This document shows positions 25,262-34,586 of a stretch of 64,000 nt of DNA, piece after piece; positions within the stretch are counted from its first letter, which is position 1, and the number at the start of each line of letters is the position of its first letter. Under the pieces are notes generated by a model that was not told where the DNA came from, did not search any database, and saw only the letters and a list, made by a program, of their open reading frames with translations. Position numbers and translations under genes: made by a program. This DNA comes from an uncultured Acetatifactor sp. (GTDB lineage: Bacteria; Bacillota; Clostridia; Lachnospirales; Lachnospiraceae), in assembly GCF_910585425.1 (NCBI RefSeq), contig NZ_CAJUCP010000009.1, forward strand, positions 1-64,000, written 5' to 3'.

Positions 25262-27220
25262 TCAACCCGGCAGCACGCTGCGCTTCAGGCTGCTGTAGGC
25301 CGTCAGGATATACATCAGATAGATCAGGAAGAACAGCCCAAGCGTCACCCCCAGTATCCCGGCCAACTGCCAGTCTCCGCTAATGGCCCCCGGCTCAAAG
25401 GAATGCCCCATGGCCACGAGCAGGGGGATGCTGATCAGCAAAGGCGGCACCGCGGGCATGGCATAGTACACCGCCAACTGCCTGCGCAGCGTCCGGGCCA
25501 TCTCCCGCCTGTCCATACCCAGCTTCTCCAGCAGACCGAACTGCCGGGCCAACCGCGGCCACTGGCTGAGCTGCTGCACGGTGAGGATGGTGGCGGACAC
25601 AAGGGTCAGCACCAGCGCCAGATAGAAAAGAGGAAAGATCGTGGTGGCCGACACGGAGGCATATTCCCGGGCCACAGCGTCCTTTGCCAGCAGGAAATAG
25701 GAATCCCGCGCATGTCCCTGACCGGAATCCTCCCCCGCACCGTCATGGATGTCCCGCAGCCTGTCGTAATCCGCCTCGCTCAAAGGCTCCAGGGTCATGG
25801 CCGCATAGACGCTGTGGCTCACCGGGCGGGAAGAGAGGCATTCGTCCGGCACCACCAGCAGGAAGCCCCGCCCATTGCCGTCCCACAGCTTCTGGGAGAA
25901 GGATTCCGTATAGATTGCGCCCGGGGACAGGGTAGTCCCGCCTGTTCTGACACTGGTGTCATAATCTTCCAGGGCGTTCTCCAGATATGCCATGCAATGG
26001 ATGATATACCGCCCCGGCTCCGCAGGCGCCTCCGGATAGCCCAGCATGGCCCGGAGGGCGGCATAGTCGCTGTAGGCCATGAGGGGGTCGTAAGCGTAGT
26101 AGGCATAATAGTCCGTGCGTTCCAGAAGGTAATCCGTCATCTGCCGGGTCTCTCCCTGATAGAGCCGGTATTGCCTGGAATCGCGCAGGGGAATGTTTTC
26201 CCCAATATAGTCCAGATAGGGCCCGAAATCCGCAGGCGCCCCGTCCGTGGTGCCGATGAAGATGTCGCAGCAGGTAGTCCCCTCCACCCGGCTCTGGAAC
26301 AGGACGCCGAAGAGCATGCCTGCGCCCTCGCTGACGATAGTGCCCGTGAACAGCAGAGAAATCGTGGCCATGGTCATCCCCATAGTGCCCAGCTTGAAAG
26401 AAAGGGTGCGGAACACCAGCAGCGTGTGGGTGCCGTACTTCTTCCCGGGCCTGGCATTGAAATAGGCCGGTACACCGGAGGAAAAGCTTAAGAAGAAGCC
26501 GTACAGGAAAAATATCACAAGGGCCGCGCCCATGATGCCCAGGGGGAGGCTTCCGCTCAGCAGCAGCAGAGTCCCCAGAATGCCGCTGACGATGGAGACG
26601 GTGAAAACACGCCGTCGTCCGCGGCTGCTTTGGATGGCCTCTTCCTCTCCCCGCCTGTCGTAGGACAGCAGGTCGCAGATCTGCATCCTGCGCAGACGTT
26701 TCCGGCAGCTGCCAAGGGCCAGCAGATAGATTACGGAAAAGTAGGCAAATGTCAGAGCCACAGCCTTCGGCGAAAGGGTAAGGCGGAAGGTATAGGGCAT
26801 ATGGAACAGGGAAAGGGTGATGGCCCGCAATATCTGAAAGAACAGGCCGCCCAGCAAAAGCCCCGCAAACAGGGCGGCAGCCCCCGCCGCCAGATTCTCC
26901 AGGAAGAACAGCCGTGCCACCTGCCCGTTCTCCAGGCCGATGAGGATATAGGTGCCAAGCTCCCTGCTCCGCCTGGAGAGCATGAAGTTCATGATATAGC
27001 GGATCAGCCACCCCATGATGGCGATGACCACGGCGCTCACCAGCACAGTGATCAGCGGCAGGCTGCGCATAAAGGAGGACAGGGCCCGGAGCTCCTGGGA
27101 GAACACCAGCCCGTTGAAAGCGTGGATCAAAGCGGCGGACAGGATGACCGTGACGAAGTAGACCAAATAGTCCCTGGCCTGCCGCCTGGCATTCCGCAGG
27201 GAAAGCTTACATAACGTCAC
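25262..27220 (-). CDS. BceB-type ABC permease (antimicrobial-peptide resistance)
   Basis: Permease of 652 residues of the FtsX/MacB-like Bce group. It opens with the hallmark KLSLRNARRQARDYLVYF and has about ten membrane helices. A large extracellular domain of roughly 200 residues (about 300-500) lies between helices 7 and 8, the part that senses or removes the peptide-lipid complex. It acts with the BceA-type ATPase to free targets from bacitracin-like or lantibiotic peptides and to signal to BceS. Start is GTG 27220 with GGAGGTGAT upstream; the gene overlaps the ATPase gene by 14 bases. Confidence 0.9.
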   Translation of the reverse strand: MTLCKLSLRNARRQARDYLVYFVTVILSAALIHAFNGLVFSQELRALSSFMRSLPLITVLVSAVVIAIMGWLIRYIMNFMLSRRSRELGTYILIGLENGQVARLFFLENLAAGAAALFAGLLLGGLFFQILRAITLSLFHMPYTFRLTLSPKAVALTFAYFSVIYLLALGSCRKRLRRMQICDLLSYDRRGEEEAIQSSRGRRRVFTVSIVSGILGTLLLLSGSLPLGIMGAALVIFFLYGFFLSFSSGVPAYFNARPGKKYGTHTLLVFRTLSFKLGTMGMTMATISLLFTGTIVSEGAGMLFGVLFQSRVEGTTCCDIFIGTTDGAPADFGPYLDYIGENIPLRDSRQYRLYQGETRQMTDYLLERTDYYAYYAYDPLMAYSDYAALRAMLGYPEAPAEPGRYIIHCMAYLENALEDYDTSVRTGGTTLSPGAIYTESFSQKLWDGNGRGFLLVVPDECLSSRPVSHSVYAAMTLEPLSEADYDRLRDIHDGAGEDSGQGHARDSYFLLAKDAVAREYASVSATTIFPLFYLALVLTLVSATILTVQQLSQWPRLARQFGLLEKLGMDRREMARTLRRQLAVYYAMPAVPPLLISIPLLVAMGHSFEPGAISGDWQLAGILGVTLGLFFLIYLMYILTAYSSLKRSVLPG

Positions 27221-27965
27221 TGATATCACCTCCCAGCAGCCCCAGCACATCCAGGATCTCATGATAGACCACGGCCCTTGCCCGCTTCCCGCGAAGCAGC
27301 TCGTTGAACAGCCGCCCGTCCTTCAGGAACAGCACCCGGGAGGCGTAGCTGGCGCTGTATGCGTCATGGGTCACCATGAGGATGGTGGCCCTCATCTCAC
27401 GGTTCATCTTGGCCATGATTTCCAGCAGATTCTTGGAGGCCCTGGAATCCAGGGCGCCCGTGGGCTCATCCGCCAGTATCAGGGACTGCCCCGCCACCAT
27501 GGCCCTGGCGCAGGCCGCCCGCTGCTTCTGGCCGCCGGAGACCTGGGTGGGGAATTTCTCCAGGATATCGTCGATTCCCAGACGCATGGCCACATCCTGC
27601 ACCCTGTCCTTCACCAGGTTGGGGTCCATGTGGTTGATGGTCAGGGCCAGGCCGATGTTCTCTTCCAAAGTCAGGGTGTCCAGCAGGTTGAAATCCTGGA
27701 AGACGAAGCCCAGCTTCTCCCGCCGGAAGCGGGCCAGCTCCTGCTGGGGGAGCTCGGAGATATCCTGTCCGTTCAGCAGGATATGGCCCGCGCTGACCGT
27801 GTCAATAGTGGAGATGCAGTTCAGGAGCGTGGTCTTGCCGCTGCCGGAAGCCCCCATGATGGCGATGAAATCCCCCTCCGCCACATCGAAGCTGACCCGG
27901 TCCAGGGCTTTGGTGACATTGTTCCTGCTTCCGTAATACTTCTCGATTGCCTGTACTTGAAGCAT
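27207..27965 (-). CDS. BceA-type ABC ATPase
   Basis: ATPase of 252 residues driving the Bce permease. Walker A GASGSGKT (about residue 38), Q-loop FVFQDFNLLDTLTLEEN, signature VSGGQKQRAACAR (about 142), Walker B LILADEPTGALDS and switch His in MVTHDAYSAS. The LLDTLTLEEN segment and the C-terminal EILDVLGLLGGD are typical of the antimicrobial-peptide subgroup. First gene of the transporter operon, downstream of a BceR-like operator at 28104-28117. Confidence 0.93.
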   Translation of the reverse strand: MLQVQAIEKYYGSRNNVTKALDRVSFDVAEGDFIAIMGASGSGKTTLLNCISTIDTVSAGHILLNGQDISELPQQELARFRREKLGFVFQDFNLLDTLTLEENIGLALTINHMDPNLVKDRVQDVAMRLGIDDILEKFPTQVSGGQKQRAACARAMVAGQSLILADEPTGALDSRASKNLLEIMAKMNREMRATILMVTHDAYSASYASRVLFLKDGRLFNELLRGKRARAVVYHEILDVLGLLGGDISDVM

Positions 27966-28053
27966 ATGTTTTTTCGATAACGCCCAAACGTTTCGCCAGT
28001 ATGACGTCCCGGGACGTTACAGCCTCCTTTCTTAGGTCATTTCTGATAAAAGA

Positions 28054-28117
28054 ATCATACACCGCCGCCGGGGAAAATGGTATCGAAGAGATATTCATTC
28101 AGGTTACAGATTTGTAA
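28054..28117 (-). promoter_or_regulatory. BceR-like operator and promoter of bceAB
   Basis: Inverted repeat TTACA-N4-TGTAA (28104-28117), as described for BceR-type regulators. About 21 bases downstream lies a poor -35 (TACCAT, 28077-28082), then a 17-base spacer and a good -10 (TATGAT, 28054-28059). The weak -35 fits activation by a bound regulator. Confidence 0.7.
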
Positions 28118-28137
28118 GAAAAGGAGACGGGCGAAAG

Positions 28138-29142
28138 TCAGGGCAGCGCCTCCCTGGCGGGAAAGGTAAGGATTACAGAGGTGCCCTGCCCTTCCAGGGA
28201 CCGGGCCTCCAGGCGGATTTCCAGCATGGCGGCCAGCTTCCGGCACAGATACAGGCCCATGCCTGTGGAGCCGCCCCGGGCGCGTCCGTTGCTGCCTGTG
28301 AAACCCCTGTCAAAGATGCGGGGCAGCTCCTGGGCCGGGATGCCCAGTCCATTGTCGCTGACTGTGAGCTGCACCTGGCGGCCCAGGGGCTTTGCGGCCA
28401 AAACAATCACAGGCTCCGGATTCCGGTAGCGGACGGCATTCTGCAATAGCTGTCCCAGCAGAAAACACGCCCATTTCCCATCGGTATACACCGTCTGCTC
28501 CAGGCCCTGGGTCTCGATGCGCACGCCGCTCTGAATCAGCAGGGAGCGGTGCTGTTCAATGGCCTCCACGGCGATTGTCTCCAACGAAGTCTGGCGGATG
28601 AGGAAATCCTGCTCCGGACTTTCCGCCCGGGCGTAGAACAGGGCCCGCTCCACATGGTTCTCGATCTGCGACAGCTCCGCAATCAGTTTCCGGCGCAGGA
28701 CACTGTCAGCGCCCCGGCAGATCAGCCGCGCCGCCGTGATGGGAGTCTTGATTTCGTGCACCCAGCTCTCGATATATTCCCGGTACTCCCGCTGGGCCGC
28801 CCGGGCATCGGAGACCGCTTCGACAGCCCCCTTGCCCGCCCGGCGCATCAGCCCAAAGAGCGCCCGCTCCCGGGCGGTCTCCGGCCTGGGGAGGCATTCC
28901 GCGAACAGGTGCTTCTGGTCCAGACCCTCCAGGATGGCTTCCAGCTCCAGGAGCCGTCCCCTGCATTTCAGGAAGTCAACGGCCTGCACCGCCAGAAAGA
29001 GAATGGCCCACACAAGCCCCAGGATCGCCAGGATGCCGGGCTGGGTGCCCGTAAGGGACAGAAAGAGGATGGAACCCGCCCCGGCCGCAAGAAGCAGGAC
29101 CAGCCGCCCCAGCCTGTCCCACAGAAATTCGCCCAATGTCAT
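28138..29142 (-). CDS. BceS-type intramembrane-sensing histidine kinase
   Basis: Kinase of 334 residues with two closely spaced N-terminal helices and almost no extracellular part, as usual for BceS-like sensors that receive the signal from the transporter. Phosphoacceptor box SWVHEIKTPITAAR (about residue 128), N-box LLQNAVRYRN (about 232), then DNGLGIP and GGSTGMGLYLCRKL of the ATPase domain. It follows the regulator gene by 33 bases and stands upstream of bceAB, giving the standard regulator-kinase-ATPase-permease order. Confidence 0.92.
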   Translation of the reverse strand: MTLGEFLWDRLGRLVLLLAAGAGSILFLSLTGTQPGILAILGLVWAILFLAVQAVDFLKCRGRLLELEAILEGLDQKHLFAECLPRPETARERALFGLMRRAGKGAVEAVSDARAAQREYREYIESWVHEIKTPITAARLICRGADSVLRRKLIAELSQIENHVERALFYARAESPEQDFLIRQTSLETIAVEAIEQHRSLLIQSGVRIETQGLEQTVYTDGKWACFLLGQLLQNAVRYRNPEPVIVLAAKPLGRQVQLTVSDNGLGIPAQELPRIFDRGFTGSNGRARGGSTGMGLYLCRKLAAMLEIRLEARSLEGQGTSVILTFPAREALP

Positions 29143-29175
29143 ACTCGTACCTCCCCGGGAAAATCTTCATCCCGT

Positions 29176-29835
29176 TCACACCTGATACCCCAGCCCCCGC
29201 CTTGTCCTGATATAGTCCGGCAGCTTCAGCCCCTCCAGCTTCCCCCGCAGCCGGGTCACATTGACGCTCAGGGTGTTATCGTCTATATAGATATGGTCGT
29301 CCCATAATGCGTCGATCAGGTCCGCCCGGGAGACGATCTCGCCGGGGCGCTGCATGAGGTGGGCCAGAATCCGCAGCTCATTGCGGGTGAGCTCCACCGC
29401 CGCCCCGCCTGCGGAGGCGATTCCCCGGGACAGGCTCACTGTCAGCCCTTTCGCCTCAAGCCTGTCGGGCTCCTGCCGGGCCCGGCGCAGCACCGTATTG
29501 ATCCGGGCCAGCAGCACGGGGATGTGGTAAGGCTTTGTGATATAATCGTCTCCCCCCAGGTTCAGGGCCTGCAGCTCGTCCATGGCTGAGTCCCTGCTGG
29601 TGAGGAAGATGACGGGCACATCGGAGCCCCTTCGGATCTCCATGCACAAAGTGAAGCCGTCCTTCCCCGGCAGCCCCAGGTCGAGCAGCGCCAGATGGGG
29701 CCCGAAATCCCGTAGCTGCCCGGCGACATCCGTGAAATCCGTCACCGCCAGCACCTGATGGCCCTCATTCTCCAGCAGCAGCGTCAGCTCCTCCCGGGTG
29801 GACGGATCGTCTTCTATAATCATGATTTTATGCAT
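29176..29835 (-). CDS. BceR-type OmpR-family response regulator
   Basis: Regulator of 219 residues. Receiver domain with EDDPSTREEL (acidic pocket) and phosphoacceptor Asp in LALLDLGLPGKDGF (about 52). C-terminal OmpR winged helix with ELTRNELRILAHLM and a DNA-recognition end TRLRGKLEGLKLPDYIRTRRGLGYQV-like in layout. It should bind the TNACA-N4-TGTNA operators seen before this bceAB pair and possibly before the second pair at 63731. Confidence 0.93.
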   Translation of the reverse strand: MHKIMIIEDDPSTREELTLLLENEGHQVLAVTDFTDVAGQLRDFGPHLALLDLGLPGKDGFTLCMEIRRGSDVPVIFLTSRDSAMDELQALNLGGDDYITKPYHIPVLLARINTVLRRARQEPDRLEAKGLTVSLSRGIASAGGAAVELTRNELRILAHLMQRPGEIVSRADLIDALWDDHIYIDDNTLSVNVTRLRGKLEGLKLPDYIRTRRGLGYQV

Positions 29836-29905
29836 AACCTGAGCGCCTGCCTTTCCTTATGATTCCATTTCCTGCCTGCTTTCGGCCATATCTTTTTTGA
29901 CTCCC

Positions 29906-29934
29906 ATTTTATCACGCAATCAATGGCGCATCAA
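29906..29934 (-). promoter_or_regulatory. Sigma-A promoter of bceRS
   Basis: On the minus strand TTGATG (29929-29934), a 17-base spacer and TAAAAT (29906-29911), about 70 bases before the regulator start. Confidence 0.6.
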
Positions 29935-30081
29935 CAGAAATGTAACGGAAACCCCTGCCGATGCGGAATTCCATATGGGCAACCTGAGGTTGCATAAAGG
30001 CACTGTGGCGTTGGTGGTAATAGCCCCTGTTATTCTGTATAATGGAATCCTGTAAAGAATCCGGGAGAGGGGGGTGAGGCA

Positions 30082-30696
30082 ATGAAATTGTCAGAAAAAA
30101 TCGTGGAATTAAGAAAAATAAATGGAATGACCCAGGAAGAGCTGGCTTCCATATGCAATGTGAGCAGGCAGTCCATATCCAAATGGGAAGCGGACATCGC
30201 CCTGCCGGAAACGGAAAAGCTCTTGACGCTGGGAAAGACTTTCCATGTGTCCATGGATATTTTATTGAAAGATGAGCTGGAATTAAGGGCAGTGAAAGCG
30301 GTCCACATCTGCGGCAGGAATGCGCTTCAGGAGAAGAAACGGCAACGATATGAGGGCATCCTGATCAAGGAAAGCGTGGCGGATGACGCTGTCATCGACA
30401 TTATGAACGTCCATAAAATCGAACTGTGGGATGCCGGGGGGAAACCAAAATACTGGACCGCACTGTTCTTCACAAGCGACGAGGCGGATTTTCCGGAGCG
30501 GATTTCCAGGGCCATGTCAGCCGGTTCCCATAGCGGAAGCTGGTTTGTTGATTTCAAAGCGGATAATGAGAAATATATCGTTTTTAAGGATAAAATTCTA
30601 CGATACAAAATAGGAAACCGGGCGGAAAAAGAGCATGTATGCGCTGAGTGCCGGAAAATGGGCGTTTCAGACGCACAGATGAACTGGCCGGAATAG
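30082..30696 (+). CDS. XRE-family regulator with uncharacterised C-terminal domain
   Basis: Protein of 204 residues. Residues 1-65 form an XRE helix-turn-helix (GMTQEELASICNVSRQSISKWE). The C-terminal part (about 70-200) has no family I recognise; it includes WTALFFTSDEADFPERISRAM and ends with a short Cys pair, HVCAECRKM. GAGAGGGGGGTGAGG precedes the start. It is probably co-transcribed with the peptidase E gene 9 bases on. The regulatory target is unknown. Confidence 0.82.
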   Translation: MKLSEKIVELRKINGMTQEELASICNVSRQSISKWEADIALPETEKLLTLGKTFHVSMDILLKDELELRAVKAVHICGRNALQEKKRQRYEGILIKESVADDAVIDIMNVHKIELWDAGGKPKYWTALFFTSDEADFPERISRAMSAGSHSGSWFVDFKADNEKYIVFKDKILRYKIGNRAEKEHVCAECRKMGVSDAQMNWPE

Positions 30697-30705
30697 GAGG
30701 GCGAT

Positions 30706-31287
30706 ATGAGAGTATTACTGACATCAGCAGGTCTGGAAACAGAGGAAATCAAAGCGTGTTTCGTGGACATGGCAGGCAAAGACATGGCCTCGGTAAAAGC
30801 ATTGTTCATACCCACAGCGGCAGTGGACGCAGAAGCGATAAAAGTGCTGCCCAAATGCATGAATGACTTATTGAAATGCGGTATTTCAGACAGGAATATC
30901 AGGGTGTGCGATCTGCATGAGGGAATGGAAACCGCGCAGCTACAGCAGTATGACGTGGTATACATATGCGGAGGCAATACGCAATACCTGCTTGAAAGGA
31001 TCAATGATACGGGATTCAATAAGTCTTTGACGGAGTATATCGATAAGGGCGGGCTGGTGATAGGGGTGAGCGCCGGGAGCCTTATTTTTGCCAATAACCT
31101 GCCCGACAATCTGGGTCTGATAGATACGAAGCTGGACGTCCATTGCGCGGCCGGAGAAAAAAGGGGGAAGCTGGCCTGGCCGCTGAAGAGCAATGTGAGG
31201 CTGACGGACACCAGCGCCCTTTTGATAAGAAATCTTCCGGACGGAATGGAAATTATTGGGGAATCGTGTTATGCTGGAGGCATATAG
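30706..31287 (+). CDS. Peptidase E-like (family S51) serine peptidase
   Basis: Protein of 193 residues with the class I amidotransferase-like fold of aspartyl dipeptidases. The nucleophile Ser lies in GVSAGSLIF (about residue 124), and VVYICGGNTQYLLERI (about 85) is the family glycine-rich strand. Peptidase E cleaves Asp-X dipeptides; related proteins have other roles. AGGAGG precedes the ATG. It sits between the XRE gene and the Eis-like acetyltransferase with short gaps. Confidence 0.85.
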   Translation: MRVLLTSAGLETEEIKACFVDMAGKDMASVKALFIPTAAVDAEAIKVLPKCMNDLLKCGISDRNIRVCDLHEGMETAQLQQYDVVYICGGNTQYLLERINDTGFNKSLTEYIDKGGLVIGVSAGSLIFANNLPDNLGLIDTKLDVHCAAGEKRGKLAWPLKSNVRLTDTSALLIRNLPDGMEIIGESCYAGGI

Positions 31288-31310
31288 AAAATCAGCCAAG
31301 GAGGAAAATC

Positions 31311-32516
31311 ATGTTTGCGAGAAAACTGCAGCCGAAGGAATACTGGCGGGCGGGCCTGAACATGGCGGTGGCTTTCGAGAGCCCTTTCGAATACGGTAAG
31401 GAGCTGGAGAAAGCCGAAACCGCCAGGGAGAATCCCCTGGAGGACTACTATGGGGCATTCCCCGGCGAGGGGGAAGCCCCGGTGGCCTCTGTCATCATGA
31501 ACAAAAAGCAGGTGCGCTTCGACGGCCACGTCCTTAAAATGGGCGGCGTAGGCGGCGTGGCCACCCTTCCGGCCCACCGCCGGGGCGGGGCCGTCAGAGC
31601 CTGTATGGAGCTGGCCCTGCGGGATCTGTACAAAGAGGGCTGCGCCCTGTCCCATCTGTACCCCTTCAGCACCGCCTACTATCGGCAGTACGGCTTCGCC
31701 CCCGCCGGAAAGACCCTGCGCTGGCGGGTAAAGCTCCGGGATCTGAAGCGCCTGCCGGATGTGGGCGGCAGGGTGCGCCAGCTTCTGCCCGGGGACGACT
31801 TAAGCCCATTGACGGAAGTTTACGCGAAAGCCTGTGGGGACACCAACTTCTCCTGCCTGCGGGAGGTCTTCGACAAGGACCTGGAGGGGGAGAAGCCGCT
31901 GAAGGACAGGCGCTGGATATTCCTCTGGTCGGATGAAGAGGGCATTCCCGGAGGCTTCCTGATCGGCAGCAGGGTGAAGGACACCCTCCACTGCGTCACC
32001 GAATTTTCCGGCAGGGACGCCCTTATCTTCACGGACGCAAAAGCCCTTGTGGGGCTGCTGCATTTCGTGTACGAGGCGTTCATCGCCAATTTCGCGGACA
32101 TCGAGTTCGGCGTGCCGGACCATATGGACCTGGCCGGGCTGCTGCCGGAGATCAGCGGAATGGACTATAAGCCTGTCTTAAACGGGATGGCGCGGGCCGT
32201 CAATGCGGAGGCCCTCCTGAAGCTCTGCCGCTGCAGGGGAGAGGGGAGGCTGGCGATAGGGGTCACGGATAAGATAATCCCGGAGAACAACCATACCTTC
32301 CTGCTGGACTTCGCCCCGGGCCGGGAGAACCTGGTGGAGCGGACGGAAGGGCCGGCGGACATTGAGATGGACGCGGGGAACCTGGCCGTGCTGCTGGGGG
32401 GCTGCCGGGGGGCGGACAGCATCGCCATGACGCCGGACATCAGGGTGAACGCGCCCGGCATAGAGCTCTCCCGGGTCTTCTACCGAAAGCCCTGCCATAT
32501 ACTGGATCTCTTCTGA
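31311..32516 (+). CDS. Eis-like GNAT N-acetyltransferase
   Basis: Protein of 401 residues, matching the Eis layout: an N-terminal GNAT domain (about 1-150) with acetyl-CoA loop PAHRRGGAVRACMELAL and YRQYGFAPAG, a second degenerate GNAT domain (about 150-290), and a C-terminal SCP2-like domain (about 290-401). Eis enzymes acetylate amines, including aminoglycosides in mycobacteria; the substrate here is unknown. The start is ATG 31311 with AAGGAGG 8 bases upstream. The frame is open further upstream only inside the peptidase gene. Confidence 0.88.
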   Translation: MFARKLQPKEYWRAGLNMAVAFESPFEYGKELEKAETARENPLEDYYGAFPGEGEAPVASVIMNKKQVRFDGHVLKMGGVGGVATLPAHRRGGAVRACMELALRDLYKEGCALSHLYPFSTAYYRQYGFAPAGKTLRWRVKLRDLKRLPDVGGRVRQLLPGDDLSPLTEVYAKACGDTNFSCLREVFDKDLEGEKPLKDRRWIFLWSDEEGIPGGFLIGSRVKDTLHCVTEFSGRDALIFTDAKALVGLLHFVYEAFIANFADIEFGVPDHMDLAGLLPEISGMDYKPVLNGMARAVNAEALLKLCRCRGEGRLAIGVTDKIIPENNHTFLLDFAPGRENLVERTEGPADIEMDAGNLAVLLGGCRGADSIAMTPDIRVNAPGIELSRVFYRKPCHILDLF

Positions 32517-32713
32517 GTGGATTTTCCGTTTCTCCGGCCCTGATTTCCCCGGGACAGCACTTTCGGTCAAGAAAAAAGGCAGCGGGCGGTGTATCCTGTG
32601 ATTGTAATTGACACACAGCCAAGGCCCGGGATCTCTGGGGTGCCGTCCACCGGATCGGCGCAAGGATTCCACGGCTTTGGCCGGAGGCGCGAAAGCGGCA
32701 GAAAGGCGAGGAT

Positions 32714-34234
32714 ATGCATGACAGAACCCCCATATTCCGTTCCCTGAACATGATTGAGGAAAGGATCCGGGAGAAGCTCACCGTGGAGGCCCTGGCCCGG
32801 GGAGTCCATTTCTCCAAATACCATTACCAGCGCATGTTCCGGGAGGCAGTGGGGGACAGCGTCATGGGATACGTGACCAGGAGGAAGCTGGCCCTGGCCG
32901 CCGGGGAGCTGGCGGAGACGGACAGCACTGTGCTGGAGGTGGCTTTGAGGTACGGTTACGATTCCCATGAGGGCTTCACCCGCAGCTTCAAGTCCTACAT
33001 GGGGGTGACGCCCGCGGAATACCGGAAGTACCGTCTGCCTGCGAGACCGCGCGAGATGGAAAAGGAGAGAAGCGCTATGATGTATTCAAAGACCACAGAC
33101 GAAATCATCCGGGAACTGAACGGGCTCATCGTGGAAGCCAGGGAGACGGCGGACTACACGAGGAAGAACATGGGGGCAGGGACGGAGGCCCTGTTCTACG
33201 AGGAGTTCTGGGACTTCACCGCAGGCAGGGCACAGGAGCTGGCAGATGGGCTGTCGAAAACGCTGGAGCAGGTCACTGCCCTGGGGCGGCGCCCGGACGG
33301 GATATGGGCCCGGTTCCGGATTGTCAAGGCCATGGAGGACGCGGCCTTTGCCGCCGGCGTCACCGCCTTTCAGACAGGGCTGATGATCGCCCGGGCCAGG
33401 GAAGGGCAGCGGCAGGCATACCAGCATATATGCCTAAGGTACAGCCGCCTGGCGGAGCATGCCCGGCTGAAGGCGGGAAAGGTGGCGGATTTCCTGCAGG
33501 AGCTGGCGGGGCTGATCTTCCAGGACATGCGCCGGAACGGGGCGCAGCGCATCCGGGCCGCAGCGGAGGCCGGGCGCGCCGCGGCGGGGAAGCTGCGAGA
33601 TCCCGGGCTGCCCTACGGCTATATCGCCGACGAGATTGCGGAGATTGCCCGGCGGCTGTCGGATATGCCTCTGGAAGAGGTGACGGTCACGGCGCTGGAG
33701 GATTTCCGGTTCCGGCTGGACACCATCGCCTTTGCCGCCCAGATGGACGTACTGCGGCAGCCCTCCCACAAGCCTCTGTTCGACGGGATACAGGAATTCC
33801 AGAACCGGCTGGACGATTGCGTGGAGTTCCTGCAGAGCCTGTCCCGGGAGGTGGAATGGAAGCCTGAGGGGGAATCTGAAGGAACGCAGGAGGGCTCCCC
33901 GGAAAGGGGCTTGGTGAAACTGTACGGCGACCTGGCCATGCAGGAGGGCATGCTGCTGTTCTGGCTGAAGGGGGAGATCCAGAAGCTGGGGACCCTTCTG
34001 GAGGAGCCCCAAAGAGCAGCGCTGGAAGGTGTCTGCGACAGGATGGCGAAGGCGGTGGAGCTGTGCGGCAATGCCGCCGGGGAGACCGGGCCAGGGGAAA
34101 TCCTCCGGCTTCTGCAGGCGGCGTATGAGGAGCTGGCCGTCCGGGCCGGGGAGCTCGGCGAATACGGCGGCGCGCTGGCCTATATCGCGGAGGAGGTGAA
34201 GGGGCCGTTTCCGTATCTGGCGGCTGACAGGTAA
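32714..34234 (+). CDS. AraC-family regulator with a long helical C-terminal domain
   Basis: Protein of 506 residues. The DNA-binding AraC domain is at the N-terminus (about 5-105): KLTVEALARGVHFSKYHYQRMFRE and the second helix-turn-helix GYDSHEGFTRSFKSYMGVTPAEYRKY. The remaining roughly 390 residues are almost entirely helical, rich in Ala, Glu and Arg, with repeats of aromatic-poor amphipathic helices, and may form a ligand- or partner-binding bundle. Most AraC proteins have the opposite order and are about 300 residues. Signal and targets are unknown. Confidence 0.85.
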   Translation: MHDRTPIFRSLNMIEERIREKLTVEALARGVHFSKYHYQRMFREAVGDSVMGYVTRRKLALAAGELAETDSTVLEVALRYGYDSHEGFTRSFKSYMGVTPAEYRKYRLPARPREMEKERSAMMYSKTTDEIIRELNGLIVEARETADYTRKNMGAGTEALFYEEFWDFTAGRAQELADGLSKTLEQVTALGRRPDGIWARFRIVKAMEDAAFAAGVTAFQTGLMIARAREGQRQAYQHICLRYSRLAEHARLKAGKVADFLQELAGLIFQDMRRNGAQRIRAAAEAGRAAAGKLRDPGLPYGYIADEIAEIARRLSDMPLEEVTVTALEDFRFRLDTIAFAAQMDVLRQPSHKPLFDGIQEFQNRLDDCVEFLQSLSREVEWKPEGESEGTQEGSPERGLVKLYGDLAMQEGMLLFWLKGEIQKLGTLLEEPQRAALEGVCDRMAKAVELCGNAAGETGPGEILRLLQAAYEELAVRAGELGEYGGALAYIAEEVKGPFPYLAADR

Positions 34235-34358
34235 TATAAGGATGGTGCCAGTTTATGGAAATCGCTTTTTTTCATTGCCTTGCATGGATATTTATGGTAA
34301 GCTTTTATTGATAGAAGAAGTTACAGACATCAGATACAATTGAAAGGATGTGGATGTA

Positions 34359-34586
34359 ATGACACTTCAGCAGAGAGCCATGGATGTAATGGAGCGCCTA
34401 CCGGATGAAAAACTGGCACAAGTGATACAGTTTGCAGAGTTCCTGTCCACAAATATCAATGCTTCCGCAGAACAGAATGGGGAGAGGGAAGAAGGATATA
34501 TCAGAAAACCGGGAATATTAAAACGCAAAATGGAAATGGCGGATGATTTTGATGCGACACCTGAATGTTTTAAGGAGTATATGTAA
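34359..34586 (+). CDS. DUF2281-type antitoxin
   Basis: Small protein of 75 residues with the pattern MERLPDEKLAQVIQFAEFL at the N-terminus and a C-terminal tail LKRKMEMADDFDATPECFKEYM that would wrap a toxin. ATG 34359 is preferred: AAAGGA lies 11 bases upstream, while a GTG at 34350 is too close. Its stop overlaps the start of the PIN toxin gene (TAATG), the usual layout of such pairs. Confidence 0.85.
   Translation: MTLQQRAMDVMERLPDEKLAQVIQFAEFLSTNINASAEQNGEREEGYIRKPGILKRKMEMADDFDATPECFKEYM

Noticed and set aside
25193..26491. Plus-strand frame of about 430 codons opposite the first BceB gene
   Set aside because: Same reason: mirror of a GC-rich coding region, with Pro/Arg/Gln-rich translation and no motifs.
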